A stretch of 64,000 nt of DNA from Trichomonas vaginalis G3 (lineage: Eukaryota; Parabasalia; Trichomonadida; Trichomonadidae), in contig NC_067204.1 in the NCBI RefSeq assembly GCF_026262505.1, positions 12,728,522 through 12,792,521 of the forward strand, in the 5' to 3' direction. The notes under the pieces were generated by a model. That model saw nothing but the letters and a program-made list of their open reading frames with translations, was not told where the DNA came from and searched no databases. This document shows, piece by piece, positions 7,714 to 19,327 of this stretch (position 1 is its first letter; every line of letters begins with the position of its first letter). Both the position numbers and the translations under genes were made by a program.

Positions 7714-8493
7714 TTCATGTCTGTCAAACTTACCTGCCATGGACTCTTTCATAAGTTCCATGAAATCGTCTTCGGACAATCCGGGGAAAAGTATAATGTC
7801 AGTCAGTATTCTCTTTACATCTTTACTTAAACTCTTTGCTGTCTGTACACAAATGACAACTGAGATGTTAAAGTGTCTGAGCTTCTTAAGAATTCGACAC
7901 ATGTCTTGTTCTCTATTCTTTAACAAAGGATGAGAAGCAAAGTCATCTAAGATAAGAAGACATCTATGAGGGTAAGTCTTCCAATCGTAAGATTGCAATT
8001 TCTTCGAAATGTATTCTATCTCTTTCTGTTTGTTTCTGAAGTGTTTCTTCTCTAATATTCTCTGCATTTCCTCATTTGGGTCTTTAAACTTAGAATTTAT
8101 ATACTCATTTATAGCATTATACTTCAAAACTCTTCTTTGGTACTTCTTTATCCAATCTAACAACTCAGTATCCTTTATACATACTAACTTAGACTTCTTT
8201 ATAATATCTTTGAACGAATTGACGGTTTGGTCAAATTGACCAGAAGTACTACAAATGACTACTAACTCATAGAATGGGTTCTTCTCATCTAGTTCTTGTT
8301 GTTGTGCAGCCATTTTAAGATAAGTGAAAGTCTTACCCGACCCAGGTGGTGCGATTAGACCTGTTATACCATTCTGAGCAAATAAGAACTTGTCATGTAT
8401 GGGTTTTATCTGAGCATTTTCTAACTTCCTCTTGTTCTTGTTTAAAACATTCTCAAATTTCTTGTCAATGTCAGCAAACTTTTTTTCTAACAT
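7618..8493 (-). CDS. A32/HerA-type packaging ATPase (copy A)
   Basis: A frame of 291 residues from the ATG at 8,493. P-loop motif APPGSGKT is at residues 48-55, with a Walker B-like CLLILDDF near residue 185 followed by a conserved Asp/His-rich stretch. These are the features of the viral genome-packaging ATPases that Polintons carry, which would pump the element's DNA into a capsid. The N-terminal 40 residues are a basic helix. It is divergent from the ORF at 8,529, with about 35 bp between the two ATGs. The homologue at 33,310-34,177 in copy C is broken. This copy looks whole. Confidence 0.8.
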   Translation of the reverse strand: MLEKKFADIDKKFENVLNKNKRKLENAQIKPIHDKFLFAQNGITGLIAPPGSGKTFTYLKMAAQQQELDEKNPFYELVVICSTSGQFDQTVNSFKDIIKKSKLVCIKDTELLDWIKKYQRRVLKYNAINEYINSKFKDPNEEMQRILEKKHFRNKQKEIEYISKKLQSYDWKTYPHRCLLILDDFASHPLLKNREQDMCRILKKLRHFNISVVICVQTAKSLSKDVKRILTDIILFPGLSEDDFMELMKESMAGKFDRHELWEKYKVIQDPHTSFRIHIYANKVQIVKSQA

Positions 8494-8528
8494 ATTTTTA
8501 GAAAAATTAAAAATTTATCTTTTAGGAA

Positions 8529-8985
8529 ATGTCTAGCGATTTCGCTATCTATATTCGAGACAAGCTTTTCGACAGCAAAACATCTGTAGACCATAAAATC
8601 TTACATAGTGTAAACAAGAAAGGTGAATTTGTTCTAAAGTTCTGTTTCTGGGAATATGACAAGAACCATAAAACATTAAGCAGAGCAGTCTTAAAATTTG
8701 TCAATGACAGACTTGTTGACAGAGATGACGCCGATTGGAAAGATGAAGTCCAACAAAAGTTCTTAGAATGCAAAGAAGACACATGCGCTGTTCTTGAAGA
8801 TGAAATAGAAAACAGAATAGATGAGCTATTAAAGGACAAAGAACTTTTACATAAATATGGTTGCGCCAAATTTGACATAACTCCACCAGAGAAGAAGAAG
8901 AAGAGAGAAAAGAAAGAAAAGAAAGTAGAAGAAGAGAAGAAAGAACCTGAACCAGTTCCAGAAAAAAGAAATTTGACATGTAAAA
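8529..8985 (+). CDS. Conserved Polinton protein with Lys/Glu tail (copy A)
   Basis: Starts MSSDFAIYIRDKLFDSKTS, divergent from the ATPase. It has a folded-looking N-terminal region of about 110 residues (KFCFWEYDKNHK, VNDRLVDRDDADW), then a strongly charged KKKREKKEKK and Pro/Glu tail. Homologue in copy C at 34,213-34,667. I place its end near the tail where the two copies agree. Function is unknown. Constant pairing with the ATPase suggests a virion or packaging role, by inference. Confidence 0.6.
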
Positions 8986-8999
8986 ATAAAATTTTATTT

Positions 9000-9419
9000 T
9001 TAGAACATTTCTGGGTCAATGTCAATGTTCTCTTCCTCTTTAGGGGCAAACACTGGCTTAGACTCTAAAATCTTTTTACCCAATTTACCTTGAACTTCAA
9101 CTATCTTAGACTCATAATATTCATAGTCGTCTGCTTTCTTTGGTTCATAAGGTATAACAAGTTTGTATGCTTTGCCTTCTTTAAGGTTTGAAAACCTTCT
9201 GTCAAAACTTTCTTTGACTGTTAACATACCGTCAATGTATAAGTCTTCAAATTTCGCACCATTTTTAGTCACAATAGCAAACTTAACTGGTTCGATGTTC
9301 CAAACTTTGTCAAATGTAGACTTTTCAAAATGGTAGAAGTAAACATTCAAATATGCGAATGGAGCTAACTTATCTTTGACTTCTGTCATGTACTTATTTA
9401 CTGAGATGAATTTTGCCAT
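9000..9419 (-). CDS. Conserved 139-aa Polinton protein (copy A)
   Basis: ATG at 9,419. It begins MAKFISVNKYMTEV and ends DIDPEMF. It is rich in beta-type residues, with FEDLYIDGMLTVKESFDRRF and KAYKLVIPYEPKKADDY. The homologue at 34,684-35,103 differs by modest substitutions, so the gene is maintained. It converges on the end of the Lys/Glu-tail gene and follows the helicase. A small beta-rich protein beside helicase and ATPase genes could be a single-strand DNA-binding or virion protein, but I see no motif that decides it. Confidence 0.62.
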   Translation of the reverse strand: MAKFISVNKYMTEVKDKLAPFAYLNVYFYHFEKSTFDKVWNIEPVKFAIVTKNGAKFEDLYIDGMLTVKESFDRRFSNLKEGKAYKLVIPYEPKKADDYEYYESKIVEVQGKLGKKILESKPVFAPKEEENIDIDPEMF

Positions 9420-9454
9420 CTTTTCTATCGGATAAAAAAATATTTTTTTAAAAT

Positions 9455-9575
9455 TTACTCAGAAAAATTTTTCTTTGTATATACGCCATTCTGAACATCT
9501 AAAAGACTTTTGACATTTGCCAAGAATGTTCGTTTAGACGCTGTCATATAACATACTCTTGACAATACAATAGAG
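9455..9575 (-). pseudogene. D5-like helicase, C-terminal piece (copy A)
   Basis: Matches the end of the helicase gene at 35,139-35,411 in copy C (VYTKKNFSE-like end, FLANVKS segment). Similarity stops abruptly near 9,575 where copy B begins, so only this end of the gene is in copy A. Confidence 0.6.
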
Positions 9576-9639
9576 CCAAAAGAAGAAGAAAGAGCTTTAA
9601 CAATGCTTAAAAATGCAACAAAAGAACATACTCATCCTT

Positions 9640-10830
9640 GAACTAGCAGATCAAACACATTATGTTTACAGAATAAAATGTCAAGTGAAGTGAACAAGAG
9701 CTGAAAAAGCGAAAATATTATTTCTAAAAGACCTGCATACACATTCTAATAATCTGAAAATAACAGACTTAAAACGTAGCCTGAAAGAAAGCAGATAGGA
9801 TTGTGGCTAGTAGTTAGAGAAGAAAGCGGAATAGAGGATATATGTGGATGAAAAGAATAACGAAATGAAGAAGGGTTGACCTGGTACATGAAATGGACAC
9901 GGAGACTTTTAAAGTTAAAGCCGATACAGATGGGTTTAGGACGTTTATGCAACCATGCTAAAGCAGATAAACCTTTATGTTAAACGGTAATGAGTACTAT
10001 GAAGAAAGCAGTACAAGAGAACCATCACTACCACAGTTTACAACTGTTTGCTATACGGAAAAGTATTGAAGGAAGGTTGAAGAAAAGCTGGTGGGGATGA
10101 TATTAAATTGTGTAGACCTCGCTGAATTTCCACAAAGGTTTAACAAAGGGTGACGCGAGGAGACATAACGAACGAATGAGAATACATTAGATGTAGATGA
10201 TTTATGTCATGAGAGGATGCACATAATTTAAATTCACTGCTCAAGATGTTATATATAAGCACAAAACAATGTAACATGAGTTAGAAAAATAGAGGCTTCG
10301 AAAAAAACAGATTAGAAAGTGACAGATAAATGTCTTCAAACATTATACTAGTACGGGTCTATTTTACGGTTCCAATGAATCTACCAGACCCCCAAGAAAA
10401 ACAGTTCTGGGTTCTTGGGAAAACTTGGACCTCAAATAGTCCGACATGGGGGTTTTTTTGTATTGTGCAAACTCTTCAAAGGAATCAGGTGAAGTAAAGA
10501 CGATTTCAGCGTGAAAACGTTATACCTGCACAAGTCCACTACTAAGATTTAAGCTACATCTCAAGCAGGTTGGCATAAGCAATAAATTTTGGGCATTGGC
10601 CACGCATGACAAAAAGTGTAAAGGATTGATGTTAGAAGACGACGTTGTTAGTTTGCTATAACACTTGTTACTTGGGAGTGAACACTGCAGGGAGAATAGG
10701 AAACCATACAAGCAATTCGCGTTACAGAGATATACGACAACAACGGACAAAGTAAGACTACAATGGCCACTTATCAATAGACAGAGTTTGCAACGGCATG
10801 GTATATGAAATGGCTTAGTCGTCATTTTCA
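9640..10830 (+). pseudogene. Tail-fibre-like gene remnant (copy B)
   Basis: Follows the fibre gene of copy C (22,213-23,477) block by block but with very many small differences. It is broken many times. Recognised from shared segments such as those matching 22,636-22,670 and 23,200-23,290. Confidence 0.6.
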
Positions 10831-10839
10831 CTTCTTCCT

Positions 10840-11915
10840 TTTACCAGCATATTGGTTCGTGATGGAGTTGTCCTTATACTTTGTTAGGTAATGTTCTTTG
10901 AAAGTAATAGCCACTTGGAACTTTGAACAAGTTGAAAACTGAGGTCTTGAAATAGTAAGTTTTATCTTCTTGCTTGGCAGGTGTGTACCAGTTTTGCCAA
11001 TGTTTGCCTAAAACTTCATAATATTCTCTTGTAATACTTTCCTTCTATTTTTACGAACACGAATTGACGAGTCACATGTCGAGTTCCCATTGTTTTCTGT
11101 CATAGTACAATAGTATTATTCATATTGGGTCGCGTTTTCTAGGTATTTCCTCTCATCTTTTAACTTTTGGTCACCTTTCTTTAGTTTGAAGCGCTGGCAT
11201 CTTTCTTGTTTTGGCCTCTTTTGACTAAATCTATTAAATATATAGTCCTTTCTCTAGTCAGGGTTTGTTTTTTTCATTCTCTTCGGGGAGTGGTTTCCCA
11301 AACTTTTGTTTACGGTATTGTAATATATTTAAAATTTGTCTGCATCTTTTGCCATGGGAGAAATGGTCTATATTGTCGTCATCATATGACATTTCATTTG
11401 CCCTCTCACACCTTGTGGGTTGGTTTAAGTCTCTTCAAGATCTTTTTATACAACTGTCCAATGACACAAAGAGCAAATGAATGGTTTTTGGTCGACAATG
11501 AAATATATGGTTTACATTTTCTATGAAATCTTGACAGATAGTTTTTTAATAATCAGTCTGATTTTGAAAGACACTCTTCACTAGTCAGATGTCAGTATTT
11601 AGTTGATGGGTATTTGTCCAACGAATATTGGTCAAAGCAGTTTTTCAACATGCTGAAAATATTTTTGGCCTGGAAAGGTATGGCTTTCACACGTATCTCA
11701 TTGTGTCTTTGAGCGACCACTAATATTAAGCCACGCTATGGTTGGTCCAAATGCTTCTCTACTACCTCGAGGAATGTTTTATCCAAGTCATCCATAACAA
11801 GCAGCATTTGGTGAACCTTTGATACAGAGATTTTATCAATGCAGTGCTCTTCCTTTTGTTGCTTAAAAACTTATCAGCGGTCCTTGTTTTGGATTTCGTA
11901 CATTTCTTAACCCAT
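10840..11915 (-). pseudogene. Polinton integrase remnant (copy B)
   Basis: Matches the minus-strand integrase of copy C (23,474-24,431) along its length. Broken many times. Confidence 0.6.
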
Positions 11916-11929
11916 AAAGAAATGGGTTT

Positions 11930-12345
11930 AATTTGGCCGCATTAGCAGAGGTTGGCATCCAGATAGTATTTTTGGCCGCGCAGTGGGACAACTAGCCAGA
12001 GGTGTATCATTGAGTTGGAAGGAAGATTTTGAGTAACACTTAGGTATACTATAAAGAGAAAGCACCAACCAACTATTATACAAACTGTACGAAAGGTTGG
12101 GATGTAGGACGAGGATGCAGCAAATCTTATTCCAAATCTGAAACAAGAGGAAAAGGTTCAAGGATGGATGGACAATATGTAGGAAGACAAGCAGAGAAAC
12201 TATTATAACAAAGCAAATGACTACTAATACACCACAAAGACAGGACACTATATGGACATAGGAAAGATTTCTTTAACAGAGGATATAACCATGCACGAAC
12301 AATGGGTAAACATAAAACCTCAACCGCCTCAACATTGGGGAATGT
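11930..12345 (+). pseudogene. Small structural-type gene remnant (copy B)
   Basis: Counterpart of 24,449-24,849 in copy C, recognisable from the segment encoding repeated Tyr/Asn/Gln residues. Broken several times. Confidence 0.5.
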
Positions 12346-12574
12346 AAAATTTTTTAACTTGAGAATGAAATGAACAATACAGGCATTGAGACAAATGGGT
12401 TCAAGATGGATTTGTCGCTTCCAGCAGTTTACACAACAGTGTTTGTCAAGTTCTTCGTATACCTACGTATGAAGTTTTAGACACGACATTAAAAAACAAC
12501 AACAACCAGTTGAAACACAAACCAAACTAAAAATTTTTTACTGTAGATAAATGTACAGAACACAGAAAAGTATG

Positions 12575-13137
12575 AAATATGGTAGATTTGACACCAACAA
12601 AGAAGCTCAGACTTGTCAACCTGTCAAGATTACAGATGAGAGAAAAATTCAATAATAGAAGGTGCAGGTCTGGAAATACAACCCTAACTATAAAGTCACT
12701 TTTCATAGAAATGGAACGGCTAAGTATCTCAAAAAAGAACAGACTCTCACAAATAAAAAATATTGAAGTCTGAAGGAGCTTTCGGAGACAACAGATGGAA
12801 AAGTTTACTTCACCGACCCACAGTTCATTATAGAAACATCTCATTGACTTAGAGTCGAAAATATTTCTAACTTTACAACAAACACAAAAAGTTGAAAGGA
12901 AAACAAAAACAAATGGCATATGATATTTACGAAGATGTTGACGACACAACCTACTGCAAGTGAGAGTAAATGTCAGGTGAACCGAAAAGTGACGGAAAAA
13001 CGATAGAAGAAGAGAAACCAAAAACTGAAGATAAACCAAAACCAAAGTTTAGTTTCCAACTAAACCAAGTCAACCTTCATTAAGCTGGTAATGGGTTGGC
13101 GTCAAAGACTTATGGCAGCAGGTGGTTATGTAAAGTA
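12575..13137 (+). pseudogene. Conserved pre-polymerase ORF remnant (copy B)
   Basis: Counterpart of 25,043-25,625 and of the frame ending at 221. Broken several times. Confidence 0.6.
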
Positions 13138-13167
13138 AAAAAAAAATATTTTTTGTATTTTTATAAA

Positions 13168-15357
13168 AATGCCCCATAATAGAATGGATAGAAAATCTGC
13201 TAGAATAAAAGCAGAGTTGCAAAGATATGGTTGGAGAGTTTCCGAAGAATTTTAAATATAGGAAGGGAAGACCCATAAAAGTCTATGACAAATTGTCTGG
13301 TCTTCGCTACGAAATGGACTTAGAAACAGCACGTGCAAATTATCCAAACAGACTAGAGAGGTTAGAAGAAGAACGTCTTATGGACATGCCTTTCGATGTT
13401 TGTGAACCTCAGTTTGAAGGACACGACGGGCTTTGCCAGATTCTACTGGAAACATGACGAACAATTGCATCCTTTGAGAAGGAAAAAGGTAGTGCAGAGG
13501 AAGGTCATGCTCCACATGGAAAGAACAAGATATGCATATGAAGAAGTACGGTGAAGTTTTAGAAGTCAAATTACATCTGGTCGAACCTTTACAGTAACTT
13601 TGACGAAGGAAAGAACAAGAAGGCTTTCATGGGAGTACTTGCTTGCAATTCAAGATGGAAAAAGAAAGGATACAATCTCAGATTGACCATAACAGATTTG
13701 GATGGTCACATTTACTATGCAAATGGCAAATGTCACAACAGCTGCCAAAACTTCTTTGACGCTTTCAAGACTACAAGAGAGACAAATGTTTGACTCCGAC
13801 TCAGACATTTTTGAATGGCAATTGAAGGAATTGCAAGTGTCAAGTTCGAATGGTACACCTAACCCTCAAGCAGTCAGAGCCAACATGCTGGATACTTCCC
13901 TTCATAAATATAGTCTGACATTAACCTGACAAGGTATGGATTTACAATTCAATTGAAACAATTGTCAATGACACCTTGTATTCTTACATGTCTCAGGAAC
14001 TCTGGTCTTGTTAGCAGAAGAGAAGAATGAAGTATCTTGAGTCCATGTGTGAAGACAAGTGTACATTCTCAGAGGTCAATTGGCAAAAATTGCACCGTTG
14101 GGCAAATGTCAATATCCGAGTCAACATTCGACTGAGAAAGGTTCTTCACATGACGAACTATGTTGTTGAAAGTTCAATTTTACCATGGTTGAAGATTGCA
14201 ATTGTCCACCAACCACTTCATGTTGAACGAAAGTCTTACAAACCCATTGTTCGGGAAAAGGCAAGTGGCAAGCATTGTCAGAGCTGTAAACATTCTTTTC
14301 GAGAAAGGTTTGTTGGAACCAATTTCAGATGACAAGCTGACAGAAACTTTTGTACCAAAAGACGAAACAAACTTTTCACTGTTAGCAGAACCAAAAGTTG
14401 TTCCAGACAAGTTTCTAAGTCAAAAGAAGTACACAGCATTCCAAAAGGAGTTGGATTTGTTCGGATACCAACCCTGAACCAGAAGAACTTCATATGAGGT
14501 TGCAAAGAACTTCAAGATGCTATAAACAAACTTCCCATTGAGACAATCCAATTGACGTCAAATTGTATTGAGAGAGCTCATCTGAGTTAGGTCAGAAAAT
14601 TTTATATGAAAACAGGTTGTTTGGACGATGTTTATGAGATAACAGGAGAAGTTTCTCAAGAAGATAAGAGACTCAGCTTGAATTTCCAACGAAACCGTGA
14701 CCCATTGGTGCGATAAGTTCGACTCATATGAAAAAATATATATGTCGCCTTAACGCTGCGTACATGAGGTTCGTCCAATATATCCGACTGGAATTCCAAA
14801 CGAAGATGGTGAGTTCCCGGGAAGGAACTATACAGTTTGGAAAAGTCATACAACAACTGTATGATATTAGGAAAGCTTCAAACCCAAACTTGCAATGACA
14901 CTCAAATTTGCTTATGAATTCGACATGGGGATATTCCATTAAGAAACCTCAAGAGATGAAGAGTAAAAACATTATGAGAAAGGTCGACAACTTTGTTGAA
15001 AGGTTTTCCTCCTTTTGTTTTGAAGTACGAATTCACTCAAGGTCAAAGTGGCTTAGTAACCACATTAAAACCTATTGTCGAACATTGGTTTACCCTCAGT
15101 TTTCGCAAAGGCAGTCCTTGACAACTACAAACAATTCTTCTCCGAAGTCAAATCCAAAGTGAGGTTTACTCATGAGAACATTGACGCACTCATGACGAAC
15201 GAAGAAGGACAACAAAACTCATTGAAATGGGAATGGTCGGTGAGAAAATGGGCTGTTTTAAATTGGACAAAATTTTCACCGAAGTTCATGTCCTCTCCAA
15301 GCGTAAGTACTGGGGCATAACTTTGAAGACGGCACAGAAATAAACATTGCATGAAAT
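13168..15357 (+). pseudogene. Type B DNA polymerase remnant (copy B)
   Basis: Tracks the copy A polymerase nearly base for base but is broken well over ten times by small changes. The palm segments are still recognisable. Confidence 0.8.
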
Positions 15358-15414
15358 AAAACAATTTTATTTTTGGACACTTTCACAAAAAACAAAAAAA
15401 AAAGTAAGTTAAAA

Positions 15415-15795
15415 TGAGATGTTTACTGAACTGGTTGGATGTCGCCTTCACAGGTTATGTAGAATGGTTGACACCGAGAAGTTGAAGGAGACCCTTGAGA
15501 ATTTGGCTCAATCTTGGGAAAGGGTTCTCTCTGTTTGGAAAGTAGTATCCAAGGACGCTTGGCAAAGAACTTGAGAAGGAGCTTCTTTCTTTGCTTGCTT
15601 CTGTGTCGTCGTAGGCTGTCCCCTCTGGTATTTTGAATTGGAATTCCAGTCGAAGTCTCGAGAATTCAAGGCAGCCCTTCCCGTTATCCAAACAGTTAAA
15701 ACAAGCTTGCCTTTTACATTCTGCCTGAGGAAGTCTTTAACAAGCTCGTTAATTTCAATTAGGTAAATTGCCTCGTCGGTAAGGTCGACTCGACC
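15415..15795 (-). pseudogene. Conserved 121-aa protein remnant (copy B)
   Basis: Counterpart of 2,467-2,832, adjacent to the same minisatellite. Broken a few times. Confidence 0.65.
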
Positions 15796-15796
15796 A

Positions 15797-16105
15797 TTGC
15801 TACTGTCAGTAAAAGTACTGCTACTGTCAGAAAAAGTACTGCTACTGTCAGTAAAATACTGCTACTGTCGTAAAAGTACTGCTACTGTCAGTAAAAGTAC
15901 TGCTACTGTCAGTAAAAAGTACTGCTTTAACGAGGACAGTAAAAAGGAAAATTTGAGAGGGTTTTCGACGATAAAGTACTGCTACTGTCAGTAAAAGTAC
16001 TGGCTACTGTCAGTAAAAAGTACTGCTACTGCTAGTAAAAGTACTGCTACTGTCAGTAAAAGTACTGCTACTGTCAGTAACAGTACTGCTAGTAGCAGAG
16101 ATTTT
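15797..16105. repeat. 21-bp minisatellite (CTGTCAGT type), copy B
   Basis: Same unit, same core (GGAAAATTTGAGAGGG) and same position as 2,833-3,125, with small length noise inside units. Confidence 0.88.
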
Positions 16106-16139
16106 TATCGTTTGGTTCCGACGGTTAAGGCCACAAACG

Positions 16140-16450
16140 AATGTCCGACGTCCCACAACTGAGTCCATTTCCCAAACCAGAAGAACATAAAGCACCAGCC
16201 CCTGCACCTCAGTTTCCACAATTCCAATCTCAATCCAAAATTACTAGCCAATGTCGCAATCTCAATCCAAATCGAAGAGAGACCAAGAGTTCGAAGAAGG
16301 TCTGAACGCTTAGCAAAGATAATGCTACAGAATCAACCTTAGGTGTGTCCAGCAATTCCATCTCAATCCAATACTACCAATCTCAATCCACATCGAAGAG
16401 AGACCAAGAGTTCGAAGAAGGTCGAACCGCTTACCAAGCGTATGCTAACA
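16140..16450 (+). pseudogene. MSDVPP gene remnant (copy B)
   Basis: Counterpart of 3,170-3,493, including the internal duplication. Broken several times. Confidence 0.55.
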
Positions 16451-16910
16451 GCTCCATTGAGAGAAAGTTGTTGCTAAATTCCAGTAAAAATAATGTTTAG
16501 TGAAGAGGTGAGATTTTCACTCTTTTTCTCACCTGTTTTCTCACCCTCTTGAATTTGTCATGAATTTCCTTAAGATAGAAAATAAAGTTAGTTTTATACA
16601 AAATTCATGCGGGAAATTCTTTTGAGTTTTGGTTGAAGAATACGGTGGAGCCGAAAAGTGGCTGACCCTCAAAACACAAGCATTTTATGAGCTTACAAGG
16701 GTGTTATGAATGAATTCAGCAACATACATCCTGACCTCGTTCATTTTGTCATAAATTTACACCAAAAATAATGTTTAGGTGAAGAGGTGAGATTTCACCT
16801 CTTTTTTTCACCTGTTTTTTCCACCTCATGAATTTTCATAGAATTTCCTTAAGATAAAATATATTTTAGTTTTTTATATAATTTTTTTTTATTTTTATTG
16901 TAAGAAAACA

Positions 16911-17870
16911 TGTTAGCAAAACTTCAGCCAAACTCGTTAGTCATGAATCCTACGTCAATGTTAGTTAGAAATGAAAAAACTTCAATTCTTCTTCCGTATA
17001 CTTTTAGAAACAGAATCGCAGAAGATAAAGCAGGAATTGTTAACAAGTAATTTAGACTGTAGTGCGAAAAGATGAAACAAATGAACAGTTATCTTTTATG
17101 AAATGCAGGACATTATTGACCATTTACCCAAATTGCCTGAATTCAGCAGCAAAAACTCACTATTCCCGAATTTGAACGAAATTGGAAGTGAAACCAACTG
17201 ACTCAGTAGAAAATAAAGAAGTTCATACGAAAAGGTAAATTATGAATTCCTTGGTTTTCATTGCAACCATAAGGTTATGGACAAAGATTGCGACACTGGT
17301 ATATAAAAATGTTTCTGACATATATAAATCTGAGGAGTTTAAGACTTACGATAACTTTGTTTCATTAGTTGCAAAAATGTGTTTGGGAAATACAGAAGAT
17401 AAAGATAGAAGAGGCAAAGTATGGAAGAACAAATAAGACCCGCTATGTTTGAGATGAAGAAGAGCATTGAACGCCTAGTTGTTTTAGCTGGTTTTTTATT
17501 TTCAATGTATAACGCAAAAAATGAACACCGCAATGTTCAAAAAATGTAAGGCGCAGCAATTATAGGAAATATACTATCCCGTCAAAGAAGATAGAAACTA
17601 ATGCGAAACGGACTATGCCAGATTCTTAATAGAAGAAGCAGAAAACCAAGCAGAAAAATAAAAAATGGATATGTTTTAGCATTTTCTGACAAAACTAATC
17701 CAACATGCAGAAGATTTACCTTCTCATCTGAGCGTCCAAGAAGAAAATATAAAGAGACTTTCGGCATTGTTTTAAAACTTTTGAATATCCTCAGGCGGAA
17801 GAAATAGAAGCTACGAAATTGTTCAGGATTTCAAATATACATCGTACAATTCATGTAAAAACGCTTATAA
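16911..17870 (+). pseudogene. Conserved unknown gene flanked by box arrays (copy B)
   Basis: Counterpart of 3,936-4,849, with left-facing arrays at about 16,497 and 16,775 and right-facing arrays from 17,877. Broken many times. Confidence 0.6.
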
Positions 17871-17876
17871 AATAAC

Positions 17877-18505
17877 TGAGGTGAGAAAACAGGTGAGAAA
17901 ACGGGTGAGATGTCACTCTTTCACTAAACATTATTTTTGTCTGATTTACGCTTCATTACGAACGAAGTCTTGACAAAACATATACGTTTAGTTACGATGA
18001 AATATGACAAAGAATGTACGATGAAGTCTTGACAAAAACATATACGAAGAAATCATGAAAATTCATTAGGTGAGAAAACAGGTGAGAAAAACGGGTGAGA
18101 TGTCACCTCTTCACCTAAAATATATTTTTGTCTGATTTACGCTCATTACGAAGAAGTCTTGACAAAACATATACGTTTAGTTTCGATGAAATCATGACAA
18201 AGAATGTACGATGAAGTTCTTGACAAAACATATACGAAGAAATCATGAAAATTCATGAAGGTGAGAAAACAGGTGAGGAAAACGGGTGAGATGTCACCTC
18301 TTCACCTAAACATTAAATTTTTGTCTGATTTACGCTCATTACGAAGAAGTCTTGAACAAACATATACGTTTAGTTTCGATGAAATCATGACAAAGAATGC
18401 TCGATGAAGTCTTGACAAACATATACGCAAGAAATCATGAAAATTCATGGAGGTGAGAAAACAGGTGAGAAACGGGTGAGATGTCACCTCTTCACCTAAA
18501 ATAGT
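17877..18505. repeat. 188-bp tandem repeat with box arrays (copy B)
   Basis: Counterpart of 4,857-5,478, with the same number of units. Arrays begin near 17,878, 18,068, 18,258 and 18,450. Confidence 0.85.
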
Positions 18506-18607
18506 ATTTTTGCTGAAAATGACCAAATTTCATGAATTTTCCTTAAGACAGAAAAATAAAGTTAGTTTTTTATAAAATATTTTTTTTATTTTGTATGTAA
18601 GAACAGA

Positions 18608-19230
18608 AATGTTAAACATTGAGTTTGAAAACAGTTAAAAAGATAGACAATGAACACCAAATTGGTTAGAATAAGGTGATTTAAACGTAAGATACTCAAA
18701 GAAATACAACAAATATTCTTTGTCAGACATTATATCATCCATTTGAAAAGAAAACATGGCATTGGGTTTTAAATTGCTTCATACTCAGAAAATTTGACAA
18801 GAAATCCTAAGCTTATGATATCGGTAAGATTCTATGGAACTACACGCTATCTTATAGACAAAAGTCTTATACCAATAGTTTTGTTATGGAGTTGACCCAG
18901 TTGTGTTGGATATAACTTCATAACATATGGTTCATTCGAATACGGAACGTTGCAGTGAAGGCTTACTTTACATCGTTCAGAAACCGAAGGACTTCATACA
19001 AGAGGATATAAGATAGGAAGAACATATAATATAACTCAAAGATATGACAGTAGCAGTCAATAGAGTCAAGGTTGTGTTCGTTAACGATATGAGAGCTGCT
19101 GAAACAGAACTACTTGAAAAGGTTTGAGAAAATGTATGGTGCTCCATAAAAGGTAAAGAACGTTTGGAAGTAGATGCAGATAGATAAAGCTATAAAATTA
19201 TTTGAGCGAAGTTGCTGAAAAATACATGTA
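18608..19230 (+). pseudogene. GIY-YIG-like gene remnant (copy B)
   Basis: Counterpart of 5,581-6,192. Broken many times. Confidence 0.6.
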
Positions 19231-19327
19231 AAAGCGTTTATTTTTGGGTCTTTTGTGAAAGTCAGAAAAAATTAAAGTTAGTTTTATTTTTATTTATTTT
19301 TTATTTTGTAATGTAAAGACAGATATA

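Larger units (their letters stand above)
1..9575. mobile_element. Polinton/Maverick copy A (partial, enters from the left)
   Basis: Contiguous Polinton DNA carrying, in order, the end of a conserved ORF, a type B DNA polymerase, a conserved minus-strand ORF, a minisatellite, the MSDVPP gene, box arrays, an unknown gene, a 188-bp tandem repeat, GIY-YIG and KilA-N genes, a second minisatellite, an ATPase, two unknown genes and the end of a helicase. Co-occurrence of polymerase B, A32/HerA-type ATPase and D5-like helicase is the Polinton/Maverick signature, and these elements are known to be abundant in Trichomonas. No terminus is seen. Several genes look whole and others broken. It matches copy C with few substitutions, so it is young. 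The right edge is where similarity to copy C (near 35,250) stops abruptly. Confidence 0.88.
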
